Assembly (NCBI GenBank): GCA_030295235.1
Contig: AP026145.1
Location: 746,501-810,500 of the forward strand
DNA from: Fistulifera solaris
Lineage: Eukaryota; Bacillariophyta; Bacillariophyceae; Naviculales; Stauroneidaceae
Length of the DNA stretch: 64,000 nucleotides
Direction of reading: 5' to 3'
Position 1 is the first letter of the stretch. Each line of letters opens with the position of its first letter. The notes under the pieces were generated by a model. That model saw only the letters and a program-made list of their open reading frames with translations. It was not told where the DNA came from and searched no databases. Position numbers and translations under genes: made by a program. Positions 33,153 through 43,689 of this stretch are shown one piece after another.

Positions 33153-34790
33153 ATGATGCAATCAACCATCTTCTGGTTCTTGAGCTGCCTGGCGGTAGCG
33201 CAGGCCTTTACGGCCTCGCCGACACAACACACGCGACACGCAGTTTCGCCCCTCGGAGCAACCAAGTCGGTCGATTGTTTGGTCGTCGGATCGGGCGTTT
33301 CCGGCAGTAGTTTGGCTTTTAATCTCGTGAAGCATCACAATTTGGAAAATACGTTGCTCGTCGAAAGCAATCCCGTCGTGGGAGGCAATCTCATTTCCAA
33401 ATCCAACGAAGACGGTTTTGTGTGGGAAGAAGGACCCAATTCATTTCAACCGACACCGTACATTTGTCGGATCGTTCATGAATTGGGTTTAACACCAGAA
33501 TTGGTCTTGGCCGATGGTTCTTTGCCGCGGTTTGTGTATTGGCAAGGAGGTGGTGCCGGTGACAAATTGGCCAACTTGCACGCGTTACCGACGAATTTGC
33601 CCGGCGACTTGTTGGATTTCAACCTTTTGACGTGGCCGGGGAAAATCCGGGCGGGCTTGGGTGCGCTCGGACTCATTGCACCGCCGCCAACGGACCGGGA
33701 AGAATCGATTCGGGAGTTTGTGACACGCCATTTGGGAGCCGAAACCTTTGAACGCGTCATTGATCCCTTTGTCAGTGGTGTGTATGCCGGGGATCCCGAT
33801 CAATTGGCGATGCGGGCCGCATTGAAAAAAATTCATCGTCTCGAGGGATTGGGGGATTTCGGACCGGGATTGGTATCGGGTGCCATTGCTAGATTTCAAG
33901 AAATCGCGCAAGAGAAAAAAGACAACCCACCCGATCCGGCATGGCCGACGTACAAAGGTGGTCAGTTGGGTAGTTTCCAAAAAGGATTGCAGACGTTACC
34001 CAATGCGGTCGAACAATTTTTGGGACAAGATCGTGTTTGGAAGAATACGGCCGTTGAGTCGATTACTAAAAAGGATGGAATGTTTGTCGTCACGATGCAA
34101 CAGAATGGGAAAAAGGTCCAAGTTGAAGCCAAATCCGTGTGTGTGACAAGTCCCACGCGTGTCACGGCGAAGATTGCCGCGGAATTAATTCCCGCCGCGG
34201 CACGATTGTCGGAAGTGTACAGTCCTCCCGTCGCGTCCGTGACCATTGCGTATCCTAAAGAAGCCTTCAAAGAATTGCCGGGCGGTACACCCGACCAGCC
34301 CCTCCGTGGGTTTGGTCATTTGTTGCCACGCTCTATGAAAGTGCGGTCGTTGGGAACCATTTGGTCCAGTAGTTTGTTTCCCAATCGGACACCGCCCGGT
34401 TGGGAATTGTTGTTGACGTACATTGGTGGAGCACGTGATACGGCGGTGGGAGATATGACCGAAGACGAAATTTATCAACAAGTCGAAGCTGATGTGCAAC
34501 AAATTTTGCTCAAACCCAATTATCAGGGACCGATCCAACGCATTGGATGTCGGGTATGGAAGACGGCGATTCCGCAATACCGCAAGGGTCATTTGGAGAT
34601 TTTGGAAGCCTTGGAGAAAGATGAAGCGAAATGTCCCGGCTTGTATTTGGGTGGCAATTATCGTACCGGTGTAGCCTTTGGGGATTGCATTCAATTTGGT
34701 TGGACGGAAGCTGAGCGTGTGGCACAATTCTTGCGATCTTCGTCGGTTCAAACGAATGAGACGGAAGTCAAGAAAACAGTCAAGGCTTAA
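33153..34790 (+). CDS. PPOX: Protoporphyrinogen IX oxidase, plastid-targeted
   Basis: Oxidises protoporphyrinogen IX to protoporphyrin IX, the last step shared by heme and chlorophyll synthesis. The FAD site VVGSGVSGSSLAF is followed by ESNPVVGGN and WEEGPNSFQP, all typical of plant-type PPOX. Later segments are RVIDPFVSGVYAGDP, GGQLGSFQKGLQTLP and the C-terminal FAD contact LYLGGNYRTGVAFGDCIQFG. The Met codons at 33153/33156 open a signal peptide ending AVAQ|AFTASP, the Ala-Phe cleavage motif of diatom plastid precursors; the ATG at 33111 would place a charged extension before it. The frame is intact. The gene converges on an acetyltransferase, with 58 bp between stops. Confidence 0.94.
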   Translation: MMQSTIFWFLSCLAVAQAFTASPTQHTRHAVSPLGATKSVDCLVVGSGVSGSSLAFNLVKHHNLENTLLVESNPVVGGNLISKSNEDGFVWEEGPNSFQPTPYICRIVHELGLTPELVLADGSLPRFVYWQGGGAGDKLANLHALPTNLPGDLLDFNLLTWPGKIRAGLGALGLIAPPPTDREESIREFVTRHLGAETFERVIDPFVSGVYAGDPDQLAMRAALKKIHRLEGLGDFGPGLVSGAIARFQEIAQEKKDNPPDPAWPTYKGGQLGSFQKGLQTLPNAVEQFLGQDRVWKNTAVESITKKDGMFVVTMQQNGKKVQVEAKSVCVTSPTRVTAKIAAELIPAAARLSEVYSPPVASVTIAYPKEAFKELPGGTPDQPLRGFGHLLPRSMKVRSLGTIWSSSLFPNRTPPGWELLLTYIGGARDTAVGDMTEDEIYQQVEADVQQILLKPNYQGPIQRIGCRVWKTAIPQYRKGHLEILEALEKDEAKCPGLYLGGNYRTGVAFGDCIQFGWTEAERVAQFLRSSSVQTNETEVKKTVKA

Positions 34791-34848
34791 CACTAGATAT
34801 CTCTCTTATTTTCGTTACTATATTTCAAAACGAACTTGCGAACTATGT

Positions 34849-35655
34849 TCACTTTCGTTGATACGGCCGCAACATGCAATAAACTTGCACCGGTTTCTCC
34901 GTACCGGTTGGGTCGTTCAGGAGATGAGCGCCCACCACTTGATAGCCAAACTTTTGATAAAAGTTCTTGTTCTTTTCTCCCCCACATTCCAGATACAAAT
35001 CGCGTTGATGCGCATCGGCCAATTCGTTCATCCGACGCATGATGGCGGAACCGAATCCTTGTCCTTGACAGTCCGGATTGGTTCCTACCGCCTTGACGTA
35101 CCAATGAAGATGAGGGGCATATTCTTTGTGACATTGCCGCATGAGTGCGAGCATGTGATCGGCGCGGGCTCGAATGGGACGCGACAGTTCTTTGTCCACC
35201 GCGGTCTTTTCTAAGACGATCTTGGGAATTTCCCTCCGAAGAGCCAATCGAACGACAAGACACGTATCCATCCAAGCTTCTCGGAGCTTTTGAAAGCAAC
35301 CCTGTTGGTGGATTTCCACCAAGATACTAGTAGCACCAATCTGTTGGTCGGCGGTCATTTTATTCAAAATGAAACCCTTCTCTCGGAAGGCTTGATTTGT
35401 CACATAAGACATGATGAACGTATACAGTCCTTCTTTGCTATTGACATAGGAGGCGGACTGTTCCGCCAGCTTTTGATTGACGGTCGATCCCACCATCCAT
35501 GTCACGTTCGGTTCCCCATCGACTTGGGGAGTGCCACAGAACGATTTGCCCAAAGCGTGGCGGACTTCATCGAAGGTGGCGTCGCACTTCCATTCGGCGG
35601 AAGGCACAAACTCCTTCTTGGCTTGTTGAAGAGAAGATGCGGAAAAGAAAGGCAT
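34849..35655 (-). CDS. GNAT-family N-acetyltransferase
   Basis: 268 residues from the ATG at 35655 (MPFFSASSLQQAKKEF). An in-frame ATG at 35787 is possible but adds a polar stretch without features. The acetyl-CoA-binding motif A is VGTNPDCQGQGFGSAIMRRM, with the Q-x-x-G-x-G/A core, followed by LYLECGGEKNKNFYQKFGYQ as motif B. The amino half has no recognised domain. The substrate cannot be told from sequence: the fold is used on proteins, small amines and metabolites. No targeting signal is obvious. It is convergent with protoporphyrinogen oxidase. Confidence 0.85.
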   Translation of the reverse strand: MPFFSASSLQQAKKEFVPSAEWKCDATFDEVRHALGKSFCGTPQVDGEPNVTWMVGSTVNQKLAEQSASYVNSKEGLYTFIMSYVTNQAFREKGFILNKMTADQQIGATSILVEIHQQGCFQKLREAWMDTCLVVRLALRREIPKIVLEKTAVDKELSRPIRARADHMLALMRQCHKEYAPHLHWYVKAVGTNPDCQGQGFGSAIMRRMNELADAHQRDLYLECGGEKNKNFYQKFGYQVVGAHLLNDPTGTEKPVQVYCMLRPYQRK

Positions 35656-36090
35656 GTTTTGCGCTGGTAAATTTGTATGATGAGACGAGAATCGTTTTTC
35701 TTGTTGGTGATTTTTTGAATTTTGAATTACTCCGTATTTTGTGGCGTTCCTGGGAATTCCGGAATTTCCAGGAAGGAAAGCGAACACGACACGGAGAACG
35801 GCAGTCCTAGAGTGCGACTTTTCGCCCGAAGAACCTTTGAGACGCGAGACGCGAGAGAGACCCGGTTTTAAACAGTTTTCAGAATATGAAAATAATTGTC
35901 GGTTGAAAGATCGACTACGGCACAGCTTTCTATCTGTAAAACGAGATGAGTACTCTATAACACTGACTTTTTTTGAATTTCATGGAATTGCAAGAGAAAA
36001 AGCAACTCCTTTAACCATAATCTCCATCGCAGTCTCAATCTGCTATTATTCCTTCATTGCTGTCTTTATTGCAAAGTATTCAATAACATC
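35656..36090. promoter_or_regulatory. Divergent promoter region
   Basis: Separates the acetyltransferase (-) from the FkbM methyltransferase (+). No specific element or gene is recognised. Confidence 0.35.
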
Positions 36091-37056
36091 ATGCCTTCTC
36101 CTCGGTTCCCCTCTCCCCGTCATAGGCTGAAAACTAATTTTAGTCCTTCGTGGCTCGTTTGTTTTCTATGCGGCTGCCTGGTGGGATATTACTGGCAAGG
36201 AAACAGCGTCGATGTGTTTATGTTTTCGTCGTCGTCTTTAACCAACAACAATCACCATAACTACAATGCTACTACTCTACAAAATAACGATGGATGGCGG
36301 CAAATTGATGTCTTTTACGGAACAGCTCCTACTACTAGCCAGCAGTGGTTTTCTCAAGCAGCACAAGACGAACTCGTCATTGGCTTGTTGCGCGGAAAAC
36401 GCGATGGATATTTCGTGGATTTGGCCGCCAATGATGCTTTACTGTTGTCGAATACCTACGCCTTGGAACAACGATACGGATGGTACGTGTGAATATTGAA
36501 GTAGGAGGTATCTGTAAAGTAGCTTCCTTCCTGACGACTCATCTACGTCACCAGGCACGGCTTGTGCATTGAACCCAATCCTGTGTATTGGAAGAATTTA
36601 TCGTATTATCGTTCGTGTCATACCGTAGCGGCGGTCGTGGGTGCCGAACGAATGCAACCCGTCTATTTTCGTTACGAGGCGGGGGATCATGGCGGCATTG
36701 CCGATGAAGGATTTGACAATGGCAAACGATGGCAACGGTCCAGTGAATTGGCGTATACGGTCACCTTGCAAGAAATATTCGAACGCTACCAAGTTCCACA
36801 CGAAATCGATTACTTGTCGTTGGATGTGGAAGGAGCGGAAACCTTTGTCTTGCAGCAATTTCCTTTATCGCAGTATCGCATCAAAATCATTACGGCGGAA
36901 CGATTGAAGGGTGACATTCGTGTCTTTTTGAAAGGACATGGCTACGAATTTGTCGCAAAATTGACAAGATGGGGAGAATCATTGTGGGTGCACACGTCTG
37001 TGAAGGATGAGTTGGATTGGTCTGTTTTGAAGCGACTTGAGTTTCCGCGTGGATAG
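36091..37056 (+). CDS. FkbM-family methyltransferase, type II membrane protein
   Basis: SAM-dependent methyltransferase of the FkbM type, about 297 residues. Exon 1 is 36091-36482 and exon 2 is 36555-37056; the 72-bp intron (GTACGT donor, ACCAG acceptor) splits a Trp codon. The amino end has one membrane span (WLVCFLCGCLVGYYW) after a basic segment, then an Asn/Ser-rich stem, as in Golgi type II enzymes. The catalytic region contains FVDLAANDALLLSNT, CIEPNPVYW, and the family signature DYLSLDVEGAETFVL. The downstream part IKIITAERLKGDIRVFLKGH also fits. Members methylate sugars and related substrates; the target here is unknown. It is convergent with the next gene, with 93 bp between stops. 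Confidence 0.85.
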
Positions 37057-37149
37057 TAATTGTAGAAACCACCTACAAACGAGAGAACAGTAGTTCCCCA
37101 GTGATACAGTATAGGCTTGTATTGATAGTAAAACAACGATTTGACTCAT

Positions 37150-37830
37150 TCATTGTCTCTTACTAATCGCCGACGGACGCCAGTAATAATCTCCCATGGT
37201 CAATAAGGTCGTCGTTCCTGTCATCCACCACAACGATTGCAACACCGGTTCCAAAGTGCTATCAACAATCCACGGATGAAACAGACACGTCGTGAGAGTC
37301 GCAAATTGCAAAGTCGTGTTCAGTTTCGAAATCAAGGTCGGATGAACTTCCAGTAATGGCGCCCCGGCCGGTTGTTGTTGCCATATTTGGTAAGTGGCCC
37401 CAATCAACACCAAGTCTTTGCACAACCACAGTGTCACGAGCGGCGATGGCAATAAAATCAGTGTTGCCGATGGCTGATACCAGATCGAGAGAGCCACCGT
37501 ATTTATCAACAATTTATCCGCCAAGGGATCCAAATACGACCCCAAAACCGTCTTCATATTGTGATGTTTCGCAAGGTATCCATCCCCAAAATCGGAAACC
37601 CCCGCGAGAAAACAGCCCCACACGGCGGCTTCGTATTGTTGTGTTAATATGAAATACGACAAAATGGGAGTACACGCAATCCGTGTCATGGAAATGAGAT
37701 TGGGTGGTGATTTCCATTCTTGTTGCGAAGAAAAGGAGATTGTTTGGAGTACGAAAGGTCGAACGAGTCGTCGACGGTAGCTTCGCAGAAGGTTGTGATG
37801 CATCATCATTGCGACGTCGCTTTTACGCAT
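37150..37830 (-). CDS. CRLS1-like: CDP-alcohol phosphatidyltransferase, cardiolipin-synthase-like
   Basis: 226 residues. The family motif DxxDGxxA(R)x8GxxxDxxxD appears as SDFGDGYLAKHHNMKTVLGS followed by YLDPLADKLL. It holds Lys where Arg is usual after Ala, and the four acidic residues are present. LGSYLDPLADK is typical of eukaryotic cardiolipin synthase, which joins CDP-diacylglycerol and phosphatidylglycerol in the inner mitochondrial membrane. Several hydrophobic segments follow (LILLPSPLVTLWLCKDLVLI and others). The amino end is basic with few acids (HHNLLRSYRRRLVRPF), suitable as a mitochondrial presequence. Phosphatidylglycerophosphate synthase is the main alternative. Confidence 0.82.
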   Translation of the reverse strand: MRKSDVAMMMHHNLLRSYRRRLVRPFVLQTISFSSQQEWKSPPNLISMTRIACTPILSYFILTQQYEAAVWGCFLAGVSDFGDGYLAKHHNMKTVLGSYLDPLADKLLINTVALSIWYQPSATLILLPSPLVTLWLCKDLVLIGATYQIWQQQPAGAPLLEVHPTLISKLNTTLQFATLTTCLFHPWIVDSTLEPVLQSLWWMTGTTTLLTMGDYYWRPSAISKRQ

Positions 37831-38161
37831 GCACTTATTCGGAAGCCTTTAACAGACTATTTCAAATTTCAACGAAAGACAAGAAAGGATGGTTCTATTG
37901 TATATGTTAAGTCGATTGTTTTTCATGGTCAAAGCGTGTCATCGTTCGAGATGTCTTATTGTTTTTTCGATGTTCCAGAGCGCCTTCGCATAAATGTCGC
38001 ACCGAAACCACGTACTTCAATTCGTGAATGCAACTTGTGCGCGATCCCGCATCATTGTTACGCATCAAAAAAAAAATGCCTCGTGTCATTTTTTCTCTCC
38101 CGCCGAACTGTTGCGTTCTTTATTATCTTGCATTCCTTCTCATTCCTTCACAAATCCTATT

Positions 38162-38752
38162 ATGAATACTGCAACAGAAGAAGAAACAATGCTTGCTTCA
38201 TTTACACGCGAAGAAGCAACGTTGTTGCGGGTCGCGGCCGCCTTTGTCACGATTCATCACCGTCGCCACAACAAACGGCCTCGTTCGTCAGAAGAACTAC
38301 TGCCGTCCCGACCCACTCCCATGCCTTCAAGGGAACAGCACATTCAACACATGATGCTGCTCTGTCAATCGACTCCCGTCGGGACGCCGCGATGGCACAG
38401 TTTGGTGCACCATTTGGCCCAACAGTTGCCTGTAACCTTAAATTGGCAGCCTTCGTTCGAGCAGGAAGCCTTGTGGCACGCCTTGTTGCCACTGAATCCG
38501 GCGTACTTTGCCTCCAAGCTGATTCCTGTGTTGCAGCCCCAAAAGCACTTTTTGTTATTGCAAGCCGCGTTGTTGCAAGCTCCCTTAAAGGTGGTCGAAA
38601 CGACTGTGGACGAATGGTTGAAGGCACCGCCGTTGCTCGATTTGGCGGCCTATTATGTGCAAACGTCCAATGGGACGGAATTGCTGTCGAAATGGGCACA
38701 AGATCAGTTGTTGCAGCAGTTGCTACAGAGACTCCAGTGTGAAAACAAATAA
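38162..38752 (+). CDS. Hypothetical protein, Leu/Gln-rich
   Basis: 196 residues from the ATG at 38162 (MNTATEEETMLASFTREEAT). The open frame extends back to 37994, but the extra part reads like leader sequence. It is rich in Leu, Gln, Ala and His, with repeated helical segments (HSLVHHLAQQLPVTLNWQPS, KHFLLLQAALLQAPLKVV), and looks all-alpha. No motif is recognised. It ends 23 bp before the stop of the convergent coiled-coil gene. An overlapping frame at 37720-38742 is longer but has poor composition. Confidence 0.6.
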   Translation: MNTATEEETMLASFTREEATLLRVAAAFVTIHHRRHNKRPRSSEELLPSRPTPMPSREQHIQHMMLLCQSTPVGTPRWHSLVHHLAQQLPVTLNWQPSFEQEALWHALLPLNPAYFASKLIPVLQPQKHFLLLQAALLQAPLKVVETTVDEWLKAPPLLDLAAYYVQTSNGTELLSKWAQDQLLQQLLQRLQCENK

Positions 38753-38775
38753 CATGATTATAGTCTTACAGTACA

Positions 38776-41700
38776 TCAATGTTGCGCTTCCATGTGTGCC
38801 ATGAGTTCATCGCATACTTTGTGAAGTTCGTCGTATTCGAATTGCAGCTTCTTTTCTGAGATTCCAGGTGGCTTAGCGCGTTTTGGAGCAAAGTGTTGGT
38901 GGCTTCCGCTTCTTCGAATTTGTTTTCGAACTCTTCCGCGGCTTTTAGCAGACCCTGCATCTCTTTGCGGTAATCGCGAGCCTTTTGGGCGGCTTCTTTC
39001 TCAATTGACTCCTTTGCACCCTTGAGTTCCGCAAGTTCCTTGTTCAGCTCATTGAGTCGGATATCCTTCTCTTTCGAGGCAGTTTCCCAGTACTTTTGGC
39101 GTCTTTCAGCTCGGCTTCCAACCGTTCCGCATTGCTCTTGACAATATCGTATTGCTTTTTCAATTTCACATAGAGGTCGTTGGCTTGCTTGAATTGTTTC
39201 TCCGCGCGTTCGATCACCTTGTTTTCGGCTGCCTTACATGCCCTCTCCCTTTTTTCTTCGGTTTCCGCAACGAATTGCTCGTGCTCCTTCTTGAATGTGT
39301 CGTACTGTTCTTGAAGCTTTGCCAGAGCCTGTTCGGACTTCTCCAAGGCCTTTTCTGAGTTCTCGAGCTTAATGCTCCACGTCTTTTCAATCTTCTGGTG
39401 CGCCTTGGCTTTCAGTTCCATCTCATCCAGCTGGAAGGTTAATGTGTTGACCTGTGTCTCCTTTTCCCGGATGACCTTTTCTTTCATCTCAATATTTTCT
39501 TTGTGCTCTGCTTCCACCAAGTCCAGCTGCGCCAGCAAGTCGTCCAGTTCCTTCGTATGCCCGTCTTGAATCTCTTTCAGGCGGCTTTCAAACACTTCCT
39601 TCTGAGCAGCTATTTCGTTTTGCTGCTCGTCCTTGATATCGGCGAGATCCTTCCGAGCCTTATCCAATTCCTTTTGCACTTCCGCGAGTTTATTTTCGAT
39701 TTCGATCTTTGCTTCCCGCTCAATATTAAGCTTCTCGATCTCGACGTCCATCATTTCTGTGAGCTTTCTCAATTCCAGCTGATGTTGTTCAAAAGCCTGG
39801 GTGACATCTTTCTCAGCAGCATTTACCTTCATTTTCATTGATAGTGCGTTGCTACGTTCCGATTCAAGTTGCGACTGCAAGCTTTCGATCTTCTGAAGCA
39901 GATCTTCTCTCTCACCACATGAGCTCGCTTCAGATATAGTTTGACGAAGTTCACTCTCAGTTGCCCGGAATTGAAGTGTCTGTTCTTCCAATGTCTTACG
40001 CAGCTCCAGTATTTCGGCGTCATTTTTCTCTCGCAACGTTTGGATAGCCCTCTCATGCTCATCAATGAGATCCTTTTCTTTTTTTTCGAGATCAGAAATC
40101 TTTTGAAGAAGTTCTTCCTTTTTCTGTACGTCTCTCAGTCCCTCGCTTCGATTGGCCTTCTTTTCAGCCTCCAAAGCCGCAATCTTTTCTAACAGTTCTT
40201 TCCTCTCGTTTCCTTCTGCCACGGAAAGATTTTCCTTCAATTCGCGCCCCTTCTCGGCGTTAGCTTCGACCCGAGATTCATACTGCTTTCTGATGCACAT
40301 AATTTCTTTCTCATTAGCCGTGCGCAACTCTCTGAGGGCTCGTTCATGCTCTTCATTTCGCTTCAAAATTTGCTCTTCAAGAACGACTACTTGTTGCCGC
40401 AGGCTTTCTTTTCCTTTTCAAGCAACTCTTCTGAATTTCGTTTGACACTGGGTGATCTCTTGGTCGGTGTTCCATAGGATGTAGTAGGTCGATTTGGAGA
40501 CTTGACAGGGGTGCGCGTATTAGGGCTTGGTCGGTATAATCGAGAGTTCGGCACGTTTCCAGTGCTCTCACGGCGTGTCGGTGTTTTCGTGGGCGACTTT
40601 CTCTTAGTTTCTAGCTCGTGCAAACTGTCCTCATGGCTTTTCTTAGCAACTCGAAGATCCTCCTGTAGATTTGTGACTTCCATCAAACGTTCTTCTAGTT
40701 CCTCCTCCATTTTCTTTTGAGCTATTTTTCTTTCCTCAAGCTCCGCACTTATGCAGGAAAGTTGCTCTGTGAGAGAAACGTTTTCAGCAGTTACTGTTTC
40801 ATGCTCGGATAGCTTCGCTTTCGTCAATTTCAGCTCTTTTTGCACACGTAGTAACTCTGCCGGAATGACAGCGTGTTGCGCTTGAAGCGCCTCCTTCTCT
40901 GCAATAGCTGTCTCTAGTTCCTTTTGAGCGCGCGAAAGGGCGTTTGAGACGGTAGCGAGTTGTTGCTCTATTTCTTTTGAGCGCTCTTTCTCATGTCGCA
41001 GCTCCTCAAGTGTTGTGTCTAGCTTTGCAGATTGCTCGCGTAATGAATCCGCTTCATCCTTAGGAATTTGATCGAGAGTAGTAAGTTCATGTTCCGTTCT
41101 CGCCAGTTGACTTTTCGTTTCCGCTAGCTCTTCCTGCAGCTCATGAATCTGGCTCGTGAGCTTCTCAGAGGCATCAGCACGTTCTTTCTGCAAAACTTTG
41201 AGCTCATTCCGCAACGTCACCAGTTCTTTCTCTCGTTTCGCGCTTTCTCCATTGTTCTCAAGACGCTCAATCTCAATCTGACGGGCGTGAGCCATGCGGT
41301 TCGCTAAAGCCAGTTGGTCCTTCTGCTCGGCGAGTTTCTTTTTATGTAACTCCTTGAGTGCTGCAATTTCTTGTTGGTGCTGAAATAACAACTCGTCTTC
41401 TTGAAGCTGGAACTGCCTATAAGCTGCTTTTAGCGCATCTTCCACGGCAAACTCAATCTGTGACCGGCTTTCTTTTCCGAAAGGATCATTCCATTCTATT
41501 TCAGCTTTGGCTAAGGCTTCATTGATGTGTTGATCCAGCTCTTCTGACGATATTTTCCGTAGTTCTCGATCATTCTGTCTATCATATGCCTCAAAGTCGT
41601 CAGGAAGAAAGGCAGCGTCATCTTCATCGTCATTATCATCGACCTCAATGAGGAGGATGCTGTCTTGTCTGCCTTCGTCCACGGAAGATCCCTTAGTTGA

Positions 41701-42952
41701 GACTTCCTTAACCGTTGATAACTCTTCGCGACTGGGAATAATTCGAACGAGAGCGGGTGAGGTCCTATGATTCAAGTAAGGTGACTGATGCATAGAGGAC
41801 CCTGTGATCATTTGAACCGGCGGCGGAGAATGAGAACTGACTCTCGAGATGGATGACGAACTCGCGGAGTCGTCTTCGCTGTCAGTTCCTACGAGACTGA
41901 TGTGCTTTGGACCGGTCGACGCTTTGTATACGTCTTCCAGTGCAGCTCTTTTGGGGCTTTTTTCTGTGTTCTTTAATGGTGATTTGGAATTTGTATTTTC
42001 TGTCGGCCTTGGAACATGGGACTTACTTGCCGCATTAGCAAACAATGCTGGGATTACGAGTTTGCCGGGTGTTATTGTTTGCTTCTTGGGCGAGATTCCG
42101 CTTCCGGCTGGGGCAGAGGAGCAGGACACAAATCGCTCGAAGACAGATCCTCCTTCTGATGTTTTCCATTTCTTCTCCTTGCTCTTTGAATCACTCGTAT
42201 CATCATCACTCTCCTTTTGATCGTCTTGCGGTTTGGGAGGCGGAGGCGTCGGCAATTCATTTACTTTATATGCCAGTCCTATCACCTCGTCCAACGACGA
42301 CTGAATAGCTTGGCGGACCTCATCTTCAGCATACAAAGTCAAGTTATCTCTTGCATTTGCGACTGCCTCGGCAAAGCCTCCCCACAGCCAGACTCCATTG
42401 GGTCGGCGTCGGCCTCCGAAGGCGCTTCTGGAGGAATTCTACTCTCTCGACGACAAGCAACTCCACAGACCGCGTTATTTGTGGGAGAACAACCGCTCTC
42501 GAGCACATCCTCATCCCGATCGGCACTTTTTTGAGAATCATCGCTCCCCGTGGGGCCAAAAATTCGATTCAGCAGGTTTGACGACACCTTTTTCTTTTTA
42601 AAGATGAAAATCGCTGAGCTTTACGACTGAAAGGCGATACTTTGGATTGATCGGGAGTTGATTCGCTTGCTTGCATTTCAGCACTCAGTTCTGCTTTATA
42701 TTCCGGTGAAAACATTTTCTTCGTTCGATTGCGGTCGTTCTTTTTTGTGTCCTCTGCTATCGCCGCTCCAGATGCCTTCAGGAGTGAATTTAAATCGTCC
42801 GGGAGAAATTCTTCACCCTTTTGAACAAAGGTGAACGGTTCAGCACTGTCTTCTGTCGGATTTCGGGATTCTCCTTGGTTGTCAAACATTCGTGGACTTG
42901 GATCTTTCGGACGAAGCGATGCCATGGGGGATGCCGCCGGCGGATCAGCCAT
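38776..42952 (-). CDS. Long coiled-coil protein with a TACC-like C-terminus (frameshifted)
   Basis: About 1,390 residues when pieces are joined. The amino third is acidic, Ser/Pro-rich and disordered. A Lys/Ser/Pro block (KSPTKTPTRRESTGNVPNSR and PTTSYGTPTKRSPSVKR) may bind microtubules. The rest is heptad coiled coil. In the frame that follows the last break the protein ends LQFEYDELHKVCDELMAHME, close to the ENEELTxICDELIxKM ending of TACC proteins, which bring XMAP215/ch-TOG to spindle poles. One-base losses break the frame near 42590-42600, 42370-42385, 40404-40418, 39093-39096 and 38852-38855, all but one in A/T runs. Coiled coils mimic each other, so the TACC call is tentative; that it is one gene is better supported. 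Confidence 0.6.
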
Positions 42953-43689
42953 GTTAAAACGCTTGTATCGTGGATTGCTTTTTATCTGAGCACTTAGCAG
43001 CTAGACTTTGCGCCGATTTAGAAGACTTTGGCGTTGAGTGCTTCTTACTAGAACGTTGCGCTACTCTTATCGAGAGTTGTCAACAAGGTCGGTCAACCTG
43101 CATCAAAATGTCACAGGAACGTGTTGCTCTTTTGTGAACATTTCTCGGCTTGCTTGCGCTCATTCGGGCGTGATTCTCTTCTTATCGATCATTGGTATTT
43201 GTATAACAACTATTCAAAACATTGATACTAAAAAAAATAGATGTAGTCCGAGTCCCTGAATAAGTGTAGCATATGTTTTAACAATTGCCGCCCGGCGCAC
43301 TACTAGGTTTCTTACTCTTTGAATACAGCCAATTCAGCATAATTTCACCTTTTACCTGGTACGGTTAAGGATACATGGCTAAGGAAAGTAGACAAAGAAG
43401 GACTTAAACTTAAACATCATCATGATCTCGCCACATTTCTTTGCACGCAAGAGCTATTAAGAAAGCGACACGCAGAACGCAGCGGAAATGAACAATTATA
43501 TTTATTAAAATCAACCAGGTTTACGCCCAACAAGCCTTAAGATGCTTTAGGTTATTACTCATTGTCAAGATGAACAGGAGAGTTATCAAAACGAAATACT
43601 ATCCATACTTAATCAATGATATGCGAGCTCAAAACATAAAACGAAACCTTTCTACAAAGCCAAACGTATGCGATTAGCGCTTATGTTCT
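42953..43689. other. Intergenic, AT-rich
   Basis: Lies between the coiled-coil gene start and the transhydrogenase stop. I saw no coding or RNA feature. Confidence 0.5.

Noticed and set aside
37720-38742. 340-residue forward frame overlapping the cardiolipin-synthase-like gene and the unknown at 38162
   Set aside because: The first part is antisense to a recognised enzyme and the rest is an off-frame reading of the Leu/Gln-rich protein. Composition is not protein-like.
43038-43259. 73-residue frame in the gap before transhydrogenase
   Set aside because: Short, Cys/Ser-rich and without homology or start context; it sits in AT-rich intergenic DNA.
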